From JAJPKK01 sp963802745 (lineage in GTDB: Bacteria; Pseudomonadota; Alphaproteobacteria; Rhizobiales; Xanthobacteraceae), in the NCBI GenBank assembly GCA_963802745.1, contig CAWDKL010000054.1:248001-312000 (forward strand): 64,000 bases of DNA, in the 5' to 3' direction. Position numbers and translations under genes: made by a program. The notes under the pieces were generated by a model. The model was not told the DNA's origin. It saw only the letters and a list, made by a program, of their open reading frames with translations, and searched no databases. How positions within the stretch are numbered: the first letter of the stretch is position 1; every line of letters starts with the position of its first letter. Positions 38,038 through 46,941 of this stretch are shown here, in pieces.

Positions 38038-39439
38038 ATGTCCGATCTCGACAAGGTGCTCGCGCATATCGACGCGGAACGCGACAGCCGTCTCGACCGC
38101 CTGTTCAAATTCCTGTCAATTCCATCGATTTCCACCGATCCGGCCTACGCCGACGAGTGTCGCGTGGCGGCGTTCACGCTCTCCGCCGACCTGGCGACGC
38201 TCGACCTTGAAGCCGAGGTTCATCCCACGGATGGCCATCCGGTGGTGTTGGCCAAGGGCAAATCCGACGGGTCGGCAGGGAACGGACCGCGCAAGCGGGT
38301 GATTTTTTACGGCCACTATGACGTGCAGCCGGTCAACCCCCTCAATCTTTGGGAGACGAAGCCGTTCGAGCCGCGCATCGCCACGCTCCCGGACGGACGC
38401 CAGGCGATCGTCGCGCGCGGCGCCTGCGACGACAAGGGCCAGAGTGATGACCTTCGTGGAAGCTTGCCGGGCCTGGAAGGCGGTCACCGGCGCGGTTCCG
38501 CTGGATGTGACCTTCGTCATCGAGGGCGAGGAGGAGTCCGGCTCGAAACACCTGCCGGGCTGGCTTGCGGCGCACAAGGGCGAGCTTGCCGCTGACATTG
38601 CGCTGGTCTGCGACACCGGCATGTGGGACCCGGCAACTCCCGCCATCACCACGGCGCTGCGCGGCCTCGTCTATGAGGAAATGACCGTCAAGGCGGCCGA
38701 TCGTGACCTGCATTCCGGCATGTTCGGCGGGCCGGCGCAGAATCCCATCCGGGTGTTAGCCAAAATCATCGCCGCCATTCACGATGATGCCGGACATGTA
38801 ACGATTCCGGGGTTCTATGACGGCGTGGAGGAGCTGCCCGTTGACGTGAAACAAAGCTGGACCGGGCTCGACCTAAGGGCGGAAAAATTTCTCGGCCAGG
38901 TCGGGCTTAGCGTACCGGCCGGCGAGCAAGGAAGGCTGGTGATCGAGCAGATTTTTTCGCGGCCGACCTGCGATGTGAACGGGATTTGGGGCGGCTATAC
39001 GGGGGAAGGCTCCAAGACCGTGATCCCGGCCGAGGCTTCGGCCAAAATCTCGTTCCGCCTGGTCGGCCACCAGGATCCGGCGAAAATCCGCGACGCCTTC
39101 CGGGCGTTCGTGCTGGCCCGACTGCCGGCCGATTGCAAGGCCACCTTCAAGGGCCTGTCCGGCGCCCCCGCCATCGCGCTCGATTGGCACCTGCCGCAAC
39201 TCGCTCGCGCACGGGCGGCCTTGACGGAAGAATGGGGCAAGGAAACGGTGCTGATCGGCTGCGGCGGCTCGATCCCGATCGTCGGCGATTTCAAGCGGGT
39301 CCTCGGCATCGACACGCTGCTGATCGGCTTCGGCCTCGACGACGACCGCATCCATTCGCCCAATGAAAAATACGATCTCACCAGTTTTCATAAGGGCACC
39401 CGCAGCTGGGCGCGTATTCTGGGCGCTCTGGCGGAGTAG
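38038..39439 (+). CDS. M20-family dipeptidase, one +1 shift
   Basis: A zinc-dependent M20 (CNDP/Dug1-like) peptidase of 466 residues after repair. Start ATG 38038 follows AGGAAGGA. Metal-site motifs: VIFYGHYDVQP (His, Asp), RGACDDKGQ (Asp), VIEGEEESGS (Glu-Glu), CDTGMWD. One extra A near 38443 splits DDKGQ from VMTFVEACRAWKAVTG. It stands alone; the substrate is probably small peptides, exact identity unknown. Confidence 0.86.
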
Positions 39440-39538
39440 ATGAGCCGCTGGCGACGATGCCGACCATTCCAACGGCCCGTCAGCTGCAATCTGAGCTCGG
39501 GAGACTTTGTGGGCACGCCACACCGTTAAGAGGTCACG

Positions 39539-40021
39539 ATGGAAAGCCGTTCGCCACTGCCGCCGTTCACCCGCGAGACCGCGGTCGAGAAGGTCCGTAA
39601 AGCCGAGGACGCGTGGAACACGCGCGACCCGGTGCGGGTGTCGCTTGCCTACACGGCCGATAGTCGATGGCGCAATCGCGCCGAGTTCTTTGCGGGGCGC
39701 GAAGCTATCGTAGCCTTTCTCCAACGGAAATGGGCGCGCGAGCTTGACTACCGGCTTATCAAGGAACTGTGGGCATTTACGGAAAACCGCATCGCTGTGC
39801 GTTTCGCTTACGAGTGGCACGACGATGGCGGCCAATGGTTCCGCAGCCACGGCAATGAGTTGTGGGAGTTCAACCAGGACGGGCTGATGCAACGGCGCGA
39901 AGCATCGATCAATGATGTGCCGATCACCGAGGCGGACCGCAAATTCCGCTGGCCGCACGGACCGCGGCCGGCCGACCATCCGGGGCTGACCGACTTGGGG
40001 CAGACCGACTTGGGGCTCTGA
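39539..40021 (+). CDS. DUF1348/NTF2-like (SnoaL-fold) protein
   Basis: A 160-residue cone-fold protein of the NTF2-like superfamily, DUF1348 type: VRKAEDAWNTRDPVRVSLAYT, WRNRAEFFAGREAIVAFLQRKW, FAYEWHDDGGQWFRSHGNE LWEF, RREASINDVPI. Function is not established. The C-terminus ends in a short repeat (LTDLGQTDLGL). Confidence 0.8.
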   Translation: MESRSPLPPFTRETAVEKVRKAEDAWNTRDPVRVSLAYTADSRWRNRAEFFAGREAIVAFLQRKWARELDYRLIKELWAFTENRIAVRFAYEWHDDGGQWFRSHGNELWEFNQDGLMQRREASINDVPITEADRKFRWPHGPRPADHPGLTDLGQTDLGL

Positions 40022-40120
40022 TCCCAGCATGTGAGCAGAGCTTATGCGATCGTGACGGGCTGACTGGCAGCGAACAAATGCCTGCCACGCGCGCTTGGTC
40101 AACAATTGAAACGGAACCAG

Positions 40121-41746
40121 CTACTGCAGGCTGAGTTCGCCGCTTTCCGTGCGTCCGCGGATGTCATAGACGCGTGCATAGACCACGCCGTCGCGGGCGA
40201 CCTCGACCAGGAGCGGTGCGTCGATCTGGTTGCAATAGAATTCGCCCAGCGCCAAGGCGAAGTCGGCGCCATTCGGGTCCGAGATAGTCTGGAATTCCGG
40301 GCCAAGTTCGACCTGGGCGGCGCGATGGGGGCCGCAAACAGCGATATGCCAATGCCGCTGATCGGTCGGCACCGCCATCGCTTCGGTGAGTGTTTGGCGC
40401 AACAGCCGGGCGGCCTCTTTGAATGCAAGCCCCCAATAATCCCGCATATAGCGATGGTCGGCGCCGCGCATGCCGCCCGCGATCAGGTTGAACTGCGAAT
40501 ATTGGTAGGGGTGAATTTTTGCCATCTCGCGCACCGGCAGATAGAGGCCGGCGGTGATCGCTACGGCGGCGATCACCGCCGCCGGGCGAGACATTTGCCA
40601 CAGCCATTCCAGGATCCTGGCTCCGGCGAGCCCGCCGAGCACCGCCAAGGGCGGTGCCACGAACACGAAATGCCGGATGCCATTATACATTGCCGGCCGC
40701 GTCAGCACGGTGAGCGCGATCGGGAACAGCGCGGCAAACACGAGCAAGATCAGGATCGCCCGGCGGGTCGGCGTCAGGTCGCGGCGCCCGGCCGCGATCG
40801 CTGCGCCCACCGCGCCAAGCGAGCCCAGAACGATCAAAATTTCCGGTGTTTGGAGCAGAAACAGGGTCGGCACATAGCGGCGCGGCATATCCGGCACCAG
40901 CACCGCCACGCCATCGAACAGTTCCTTCCACGGCTTCTCGAAAAAATGGGAAAAATACTCGACGGCGTTGAGCGGATTGAGCGGATCGGCGACCGACCAC
41001 GGCCATATCAGCGCCATCACCGCATATCCGACGACGAGCCCGGGCGCCAGGCGCAGGAGAAATTCGCCGGCACGCACCAACGCCTCGCGCAGCCCGTCGT
41101 GGCGGACGTCGATCATGAAAATCAGCGCCAGGGCGGCAAGCATATTGGGGGCTGCGACGCCGGCCAGAACGCGGGTTCCAAACGCCCATCCGACGGCGCC
41201 GCCCACCATGGCGCAGGTGACCCCTGAAGGCCGCGGATATTCCTCGAAGGCGCGGACCAGCGCCAGGCTTAGGAACGCCATGGCGACGGCGAACGGCGCG
41301 TCCTTGGCATTCATGAACATGTTGCCGTAGTAGAGGGGGAACGTTGCCAGCAATGCAGCTGCAAGGAGGCCGGCGAGGGGACCGCCGACCCGGCGCCCAA
41401 GCCGCCAAGTGACAAAGATGCCGATCAGCCCGACGACGGCGCCGACCAGCCGCCGGGTTTCGAACAGATCGAACGGCAGCACTTTGGCGGCGAGCGTCGC
41501 CAACAGATCGAAGCCGCCGCCGTAAGCGTAGAGATTGACGAACGAAAGCGCACGCTGGTCGGTGAAGCCGGACGCATAAAGGCGGAACAGCAGCCCGCCA
41601 TATTCCGCATGGGTGTAGTCGTCCCAGCCGAGGCCGTAATCGCGAAACGTCAAGGCTGCAATGACAGCGACAACCGCCATGATCGCCAGCGCCAACGCGT
41701 CCGCAACTCGGTTCTGCGATGGCGGGGCGGTCTGGAAGCTCGACAT
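40121..41746 (-). CDS. Family-39 (PMT/ArnT-like) membrane glycosyltransferase
   Basis: A 541-residue polytopic membrane protein. The first loop has TFRDYGLGWDDYTHAEYGG, matching the acidic catalytic loop of GT-C enzymes of the PMT/ArnT group, and about ten membrane segments follow. It would move a sugar from a polyprenyl-phosphate donor onto a periplasmic acceptor. I chose start MSSFQTAPPS (ATG 41746); in-frame ATGs upstream add 34 unlikely residues. It stands alone. Confidence 0.75.
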   Translation of the reverse strand: MSSFQTAPPSQNRVADALALAIMAVVAVIAALTFRDYGLGWDDYTHAEYGGLLFRLYASGFTDQRALSFVNLYAYGGGFDLLATLAAKVLPFDLFETRRLVGAVVGLIGIFVTWRLGRRVGGPLAGLLAAALLATFPLYYGNMFMNAKDAPFAVAMAFLSLALVRAFEEYPRPSGVTCAMVGGAVGWAFGTRVLAGVAAPNMLAALALIFMIDVRHDGLREALVRAGEFLLRLAPGLVVGYAVMALIWPWSVADPLNPLNAVEYFSHFFEKPWKELFDGVAVLVPDMPRRYVPTLFLLQTPEILIVLGSLGAVGAAIAAGRRDLTPTRRAILILLVFAALFPIALTVLTRPAMYNGIRHFVFVAPPLAVLGGLAGARILEWLWQMSRPAAVIAAVAITAGLYLPVREMAKIHPYQYSQFNLIAGGMRGADHRYMRDYWGLAFKEAARLLRQTLTEAMAVPTDQRHWHIAVCGPHRAAQVELGPEFQTISDPNGADFALALGEFYCNQIDAPLLVEVARDGVVYARVYDIRGRTESGELSLQ

Positions 41747-42094
41747 CAAGGAATTGCCCTTCCGGCTGCAGCGGTGATCATCCGCGTGGTTTGCGACATT
41801 CATACGCATTCTGGGTAAACACCGGCGTGGGTGCATTACGTGATCCAATCATCCCGCTTCTGGAACCTTTTCGGACGCCGACGCGCAGCGGATGGGGGAC
41901 CGGCCGGCCGGAAACTCGGGCAGATGCAAGGCCGCGACAGTTGTGGCCACCCAGCATCCAGCAGTCATCCTCGCAATCCAGCCTTCCGTCGGCACCGTCA
42001 CCCCATGTTGCCGCAGATAGCCAGCGCACGGCGAAATGGACGCACGCCGTCCATTGCGTTATGTTTCGGTTGCTTCGAGCAAGAAGTTCGGATC
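41747..42094. other. Divergent intergenic region
   Basis: About 350 bases between divergent genes; no gene supported. Promoters for both sides are expected. Confidence 0.35.
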
Positions 42095-42559
42095 ATGGCA
42101 GACATCACCGCATCGCGACAGCCGGTCGGCAAGGTTCTGCCGGCCCGCCTAGTACCGCCTAAGGCCTGGCACGCGATCTTGGCCGCCGCCGTTGTGTCGG
42201 GGGTAACAGCCGGCCTCTTTGCCGCAACGCCCGCACAGACCGCCCTTGCCTTGTCACTGGCGGAGCCGGCGTTGACAACACTGTTGCGATTCATGGCGAT
42301 CGTGAAGGCAGCCATGGCGCTGGGTTTCGTTGCCTTGACGGCCTGGCGGTTCGGCTACCCGGTGGGCGGCCGGCTGGCCGCTGCCTACATTGCGGCGGCG
42401 GCGCTGATGGCGGCGGCGCCGGTTCTGATCTGGCAGATGGCCCATGTCGCGGCCGGGGCAGCATCGTTCCACATCGGACTGCTGCTGTTCGCAGGCGCCG
42501 CCTGGACCGACCGGGATGGACGGAGCGAGCTGCTTGCCGCCGGTGGATGGCGGCGATGA
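42095..42559 (+). CDS. Four-helix membrane protein, unknown function
   Basis: A 154-residue protein with four hydrophobic segments (AWHAILAAAVVSGVTAGLF; LLRFMAIVKAAMALGFVAL; RLAAAYIAAAALMAAAPVLI; ASFHIGLLLFAGAAW). No family is recognised. The ATG at 42095 precedes a basic, polar N-terminus; upstream extension lacks membrane-protein character. It lies 60 bases before the DUF58 gene on the same strand. Confidence 0.6.
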   Translation: MADITASRQPVGKVLPARLVPPKAWHAILAAAVVSGVTAGLFAATPAQTALALSLAEPALTTLLRFMAIVKAAMALGFVALTAWRFGYPVGGRLAAAYIAAAALMAAAPVLIWQMAHVAAGAASFHIGLLLFAGAAWTDRDGRSELLAAGGWRR

Positions 42560-42619
42560 AACTCGCGCGGTAATGAGCCTATCGGTCCTGGTGCGGAATC
42601 GATCGCGGATGAAACGCTC

Positions 42620-43492
42620 ATGACACCATCGCCGCACCTGCTGACGTCGCTGATGCGCTCGCGGCTTTTGGTGCGGCAGGCGCAGCCGAGTACCGGGGTT
42701 GGCGAGCGGCGGTCGCGGCGCAAGGGCGCCGGCATGGAATTCGTAGACTACCGCGAGTACGCGCCGGGCGACGATACCCGCCATCTCGACCCGCATCTTC
42801 ACATACGCTCCGGCGGCTATTACGTGCGCCAGCACGCGGTCTATCAGCAGCTGCCGATCGCTATAATTGTGGACGGCAGTGCCTCGATGCAATTCGGCAC
42901 CCCGTCAAAATTCGACTTCGCCTGCGGCCTGGCGTCGGCGCTCGCCTTCGCAGGCCTTGCGGGCGGTGACGTGGTGGAAATTGGGGTTTGTGTTGGCGGT
43001 CGGTTGACGTGGTCGCCAAGAGTCCGCAGCGTGCGCCGCGCCGCGGTGCTGTTCGGCTGGCTCGACGCGCAGCGGCCGGCGGGATCGGGATTCGGGGCGG
43101 CGCTTGCGTCCGCGGTGCCGCGGCTTACCTATCATGGTCTCTTGATCCTGCTGAGCGACTGGTGGGACGAGCACATCGAGCGCGATATCAAGGCTCTGGC
43201 GGTGCTCCGCCAGGAGATCGTCGCGGTGCACGTGACATCGCCGCAGGAGATCGACCCCATGGAATTCGCCGGCGGTGAAGTCCGCTTTGTCGATTCCGAA
43301 AGTGGCCACGAAATCGAGCTGTCCGTCGACCGCAATGTCGTGCTGCGCTACCAAACCGAATTCGCCGTCTGGCAGGATCGCCTGCGCCGGCTGATCGGCG
43401 ATCAGCGCGGCCGCTATCTGCCGGTCCGCTCGGACTGCAATGTCGAGCGCCTGTTGCTGAATGATTGGTGCCGATTGGGCGTGATCGGCTGA
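42620..43492 (+). CDS. DUF58 (VWA-like) protein
   Basis: A 290-residue DUF58 protein: GERRSRRKGAGMEFVDYREYAPGDDTRHLDPHL, followed by a VWA-like domain with the metal-site motif IIVDGSASMQFG. DUF58 proteins usually stand with a MoxR AAA+ ATPase and VWA membrane proteins. None of these are adjacent, so it is an orphan copy here. Role unknown. Confidence 0.82.
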   Translation: MTPSPHLLTSLMRSRLLVRQAQPSTGVGERRSRRKGAGMEFVDYREYAPGDDTRHLDPHLHIRSGGYYVRQHAVYQQLPIAIIVDGSASMQFGTPSKFDFACGLASALAFAGLAGGDVVEIGVCVGGRLTWSPRVRSVRRAAVLFGWLDAQRPAGSGFGAALASAVPRLTYHGLLILLSDWWDEHIERDIKALAVLRQEIVAVHVTSPQEIDPMEFAGGEVRFVDSESGHEIELSVDRNVVLRYQTEFAVWQDRLRRLIGDQRGRYLPVRSDCNVERLLLNDWCRLGVIG

Positions 43493-43643
43493 TAGCAGAT
43501 CGATTCCCCGCCCTCGCCAACATGCCGAGACATGTTTTGTCCGGTGATCGCCTGAAATCGAGGTCGCCAAAGGTCGCCGACCAATCTTGCTTTTTTGTTC
43601 GGCGATGCCATTTTCGCGAATGCGGCGAGAAGGACAAAATCGG

Positions 43644-44168
43644 GTGAGCGTTACCATAACCACGCCCACATCGCAGTGGCGCGTTCCAGTTCGTGTCGAC
43701 GATGTTTCGGAGGACGGACTGCACCTTGAGGTATCGGCCGACGCTGACACGCGTGCCGGTCTGGCCACGCTGGCGAGTGTGCGGGACATACCGCGGCTCG
43801 ACGCTGTTATCGATATTTCACGCGAAGGCGATAGTCTGCGTGCGATCGGGCGTCTATCCGCAACGGTCGGTCAATCCTGCGTGGTGACGCTCGAACCTCT
43901 GGACAATAGCGTGGACGAGACGTTCGATGTCATCTTTGTGCCGCCGGTCCCCGGCGATGCGGGTGTCCGCGATGAGAGCGCGCTCGACGATCCGCCCGAA
44001 CTTCTCGCCGACGGGATTGCGGATCTCGGGGTGATCATGACCGAGTTCCTGCTGTTGGGCATTGACCCCTATCCTCGCCTTCCGGGCGCTGTGTTCGCAC
44101 CGCCGGTGGAGGCGAACGATGGGAGCGGACCGTTCAGCGTGCTGGCGAAGCTCAGGAGCCCGTCTTAA
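43644..44168 (+). CDS. DUF177 (YceD-family) protein
   Basis: About 174 residues from GTG 43644 (AAGGA ahead; an ATG at 43587 is also in frame). DUF177 proteins, linked in other bacteria to 23S rRNA and fatty-acid gene clusters, show an acidic central part (DVIFVPP...DDPPELLADGIADLGVIMTEFLLLGIDPYPRLPGA), which is present. Its position just upstream of plsX-fabH is the conserved alphaproteobacterial order; rpmF is absent here. Confidence 0.85.
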   Translation: MSVTITTPTSQWRVPVRVDDVSEDGLHLEVSADADTRAGLATLASVRDIPRLDAVIDISREGDSLRAIGRLSATVGQSCVVTLEPLDNSVDETFDVIFVPPVPGDAGVRDESALDDPPELLADGIADLGVIMTEFLLLGIDPYPRLPGAVFAPPVEANDGSGPFSVLAKLRSPS

Positions 44169-44326
44169 CGGGCTCGCCGACGGACGTTGGCACCTTTGTC
44201 GAGCGGCGGGCGGTCGGTCGCCACTATTCCGCCATGGGATGACGCGCTATGGTGGCGCCCTTGCACACCGGCACCCGGTCGGCGGAACCGACTATTTGGC
44301 GCTGGCCCCCCGCCTAGGTCAATTCG

Positions 44327-45388
44327 ATGCCACAGAGAGTACGTATGGCGCTCGACGCCATGGGAGGCGACAACGGCCCTCCGGTTGTCGTCGCCGGTGC
44401 CGGGATATCTCGGGAACGCCATCCCGATTCGGAATTCACCTTTGTCGGCGATCGTCCGACGCTGGAGGCGCTGCTCGCCGATCGGCCGGCGTTGCGCGCG
44501 GTTTCGCGCATCGTCCACACCGACGTGGCGGTTAGGATGGACGACAAGCCCAGCCAGGCATTGCGCCGCGGACGATGGAAATCGTCCATGTGGATGGCAC
44601 TCGACGCCGTGAAGCGGGGAGATTCCGACGTCGCGGTGTCGGCCGGCAATACCGGCGCCCTGATGGCGATGGCGAAGTTTCATCTCAAGACCATGGCGGG
44701 CATCGACCGGCCGGCGATCGCAGCGCTGTGGCCGACCTTGCGCGGCGAATCGATCGTGCTCGATGTCGGGGCCACTATCGGGGCCGATGCGAAGCATCTT
44801 GTCGATATGGCGGTCATGGGCGGAGCCATGGCGCGGGTGCTGTTCGACCTTGAGCGACCGACGGTCGGCCTTCTCAATATTGGGGTCGAAGAGGCCAAGG
44901 GGCTGGAGCCCGTGAGAGAGGCTGGTCAAATCCTGCGGCAGGCGGCACGTCCGGACCTGGACTATATGGGCTTCGTGGAAGGCGACGATATCGGTAAGGG
45001 GACGGTGGATGTCGTCGTCACCGAAGGCTTCGCCGGCAATATTGCCTTGAAAACCGCCGAGGGAACCGCCAAACAGCTTGCCGAATATTTGCGCGAGGCG
45101 ATGAGCCGGACGCTCTCCGCCAAGATCGGATACTTGTTTGCGCGCAAAGCGTTCGCGGCCGTGAAGGACAAGATGGATCCTCGAAAAGTCAATGGTGGCG
45201 TGTTCCTCGGCCTCAATGGGGTTGTGATCAAGAGTCACGGGTCCGCCGATCCTGAGGGGTTCGCGGCGGCCATCGATCTCGGCTACGACATGGTACGATA
45301 CGAGCTACGCGGGCGCATTTCCCAGATGCTCGGTCAACATTCGGTCATGACGTTGGAACCACATACCGCAGAGAGCATCTCCTCGTGA
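44327..45388 (+). CDS. plsX: Phosphate acyltransferase PlsX
   Basis: Makes acyl-phosphate from acyl-ACP for phospholipid synthesis. 353 residues: MALDAMGGDNGPPVVVAGA, VRMDDKPSQALRRGRWKSSMW, VSAGNTGALMAMAKF, and DVVVTEGFAGNIALKTAEG. The ATG at 44327 lacks a strong ribosome-binding site; 44345 is an alternative. The stop overlaps the fabH GTG start. Confidence 0.93.
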   Translation: MPQRVRMALDAMGGDNGPPVVVAGAGISRERHPDSEFTFVGDRPTLEALLADRPALRAVSRIVHTDVAVRMDDKPSQALRRGRWKSSMWMALDAVKRGDSDVAVSAGNTGALMAMAKFHLKTMAGIDRPAIAALWPTLRGESIVLDVGATIGADAKHLVDMAVMGGAMARVLFDLERPTVGLLNIGVEEAKGLEPVREAGQILRQAARPDLDYMGFVEGDDIGKGTVDVVVTEGFAGNIALKTAEGTAKQLAEYLREAMSRTLSAKIGYLFARKAFAAVKDKMDPRKVNGGVFLGLNGVVIKSHGSADPEGFAAAIDLGYDMVRYELRGRISQMLGQHSVMTLEPHTAESISS

Positions 45389-46362
45389 CGGTCATGCGGT
45401 CGGTGGTGATTGGCTGCGGGAGTTACCTGCCAAGCCATATTCTCACCAATGTCGATCTGGCACGGAAGGTTAACACGTCGGACGCATGGATAACCCAGCG
45501 TACCGGTATCCAAGAACGCCGCATTGCGGCGGTGGGTGAATTCACCTCCGATCTCGCGCTTGCGGCGGCACGTCGGGCGCTGGATGCCGGCAACATCGAT
45601 CCGCAGTCGATCGACCTCGTGGTGTTGGCGACCTCGACACCAGACAATACCTTTCCCGCGACCGCGGTGGCGGTGCAGGCCGGGCTTGGCATCACCCGGG
45701 GGGCCGCATTCGATTTGCAGGCGGTATGCTCCGGCTTCGTATTCGCGCTCACGACCGCGGATGGCCTGCTGCGAACGGGCGCGTTCAAGCGCGCGCTGGT
45801 CATCGGCGCGGAGACGTTTTCCCGCTTGCTCGATTGGAGCGACCGTTCTACCTGCGTCCTGTTTGGAGACGGCGCCGGCGCGGTCGTGCTCGATGCCGTC
45901 ACCCAGTCCGGAAGCCGAAGCGATCGCGGCATCCTGACGGCGCATTTGCGGTCCGATGGACGTCACAAGGATAAGCTCTATGTTAACGGGGGGCCGTCAT
46001 CCACGCAGACGGTCGGGCGGCTGCGCATGGAGGGCCGAGAGGTCTTCAAATACGCGGTCGCGATGATTACCGATGTGGTGGTGGCGGCGTTCGCGGCGAC
46101 CGGCTATACGGCGGCCGACATCGATTGGTTCGTACCCCACCAAGCCAATAAGCGCATCATCGACGGATCGGCCCAGAAACTTGGGATTGCCCCGGAGAAG
46201 ATCGTAACAACCGTCGATCGCCACGGAAATACCTCAGCGGCATCAATTCCGTTGGCCCTCTCGGTGGCGGTCGCGGACGGCCGCATCAAGCAGGGCGATT
46301 TGATCTTGATGGAAGCCATGGGTGGAGGCTTCACCTGGGGCGCCATTCTGCTGCGATGGTAA
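45385..46362 (+). CDS. fabH: 3-oxoacyl-ACP synthase III
   Basis: Starts fatty-acid synthesis by condensing acetyl-CoA with malonyl-ACP. 325 residues. Catalytic Cys (DLQAVCSGF), His (FVPHQANKRI) and Asn (DRHGNTSAAS) are all present. Begins at GTG 45385 inside the plsX stop (GTGA), or at ATG 45394. Confidence 0.94.
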   Translation: MTVMRSVVIGCGSYLPSHILTNVDLARKVNTSDAWITQRTGIQERRIAAVGEFTSDLALAAARRALDAGNIDPQSIDLVVLATSTPDNTFPATAVAVQAGLGITRGAAFDLQAVCSGFVFALTTADGLLRTGAFKRALVIGAETFSRLLDWSDRSTCVLFGDGAGAVVLDAVTQSGSRSDRGILTAHLRSDGRHKDKLYVNGGPSSTQTVGRLRMEGREVFKYAVAMITDVVVAAFAATGYTAADIDWFVPHQANKRIIDGSAQKLGIAPEKIVTTVDRHGNTSAASIPLALSVAVADGRIKQGDLILMEAMGGGFTWGAILLRW

Positions 46363-46525
46363 CTGAAGGGGCATGGTTCCTCGCCCAAGCATCGCAAAAG
46401 CCACGGTTGGGTAGCAAAGAGAGATTTTGCTTCTTTTATTAATAATGTGTGTACGGTGTCCGATTGACGGCAGGCGTTGGACTCCATATCCTCGATCAAT
46501 ATGGTAATATTTCATTGCTTCGGGG

Positions 46526-46846
46526 ATGGCAATGACGGAAAAAACGGTTACGCGGGCGGATCTGTGCGAGGCCGTCTATCAAAAGGTGGGCCTGTCTCGG
46601 ACAGAGTCGGCACAGCTCGTAGAGCTGGTGCTCAAAGAAATTACTGATTGTCTTGAACGTGGCGAAACCGTGAAGTTGTCTTCGTTCGGCTCGTTCGTGG
46701 TTCGCAGCAAGGGCCAGCGCGTCGGCCGTAATCCCAAGACCGGGACGGAGGTACCCATTTCGCCGCGACGCGTGATGGTATTCAAGGCCTCGGCCATACT
46801 CAAGCAGCGCATCAACGGCGGCGCAGCCGGCGACGGGGGCGGGTGA
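46526..46846 (+). CDS. ihfA: Integration host factor subunit alpha
   Basis: DNA-bending protein of the HU/IHF family, 106 residues: TVTRADLCEAVYQKVGLSRTESAQLVE, VKLSSFGSFVVRSKGQRVGRNPKTGTEVPI with the proline-tipped DNA-intercalating arm. Starts at ATG 46526 or 46532. It follows fabH by 163 bases; the usual merR gene after ihfA is missing, replaced by a CoxL-like gene. Confidence 0.93.
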   Translation: MAMTEKTVTRADLCEAVYQKVGLSRTESAQLVELVLKEITDCLERGETVKLSSFGSFVVRSKGQRVGRNPKTGTEVPISPRRVMVFKASAILKQRINGGAAGDGGG

Positions 46847-46941
46847 GCGCCGAATTGAAAGGCGGCTCTGAATAAGCAGCCCCGCATGTTTGCAGCGACT
46901 GCGCTTGTGGGCGAACGCTGTTCGGCGACGGGGGAGGGGCG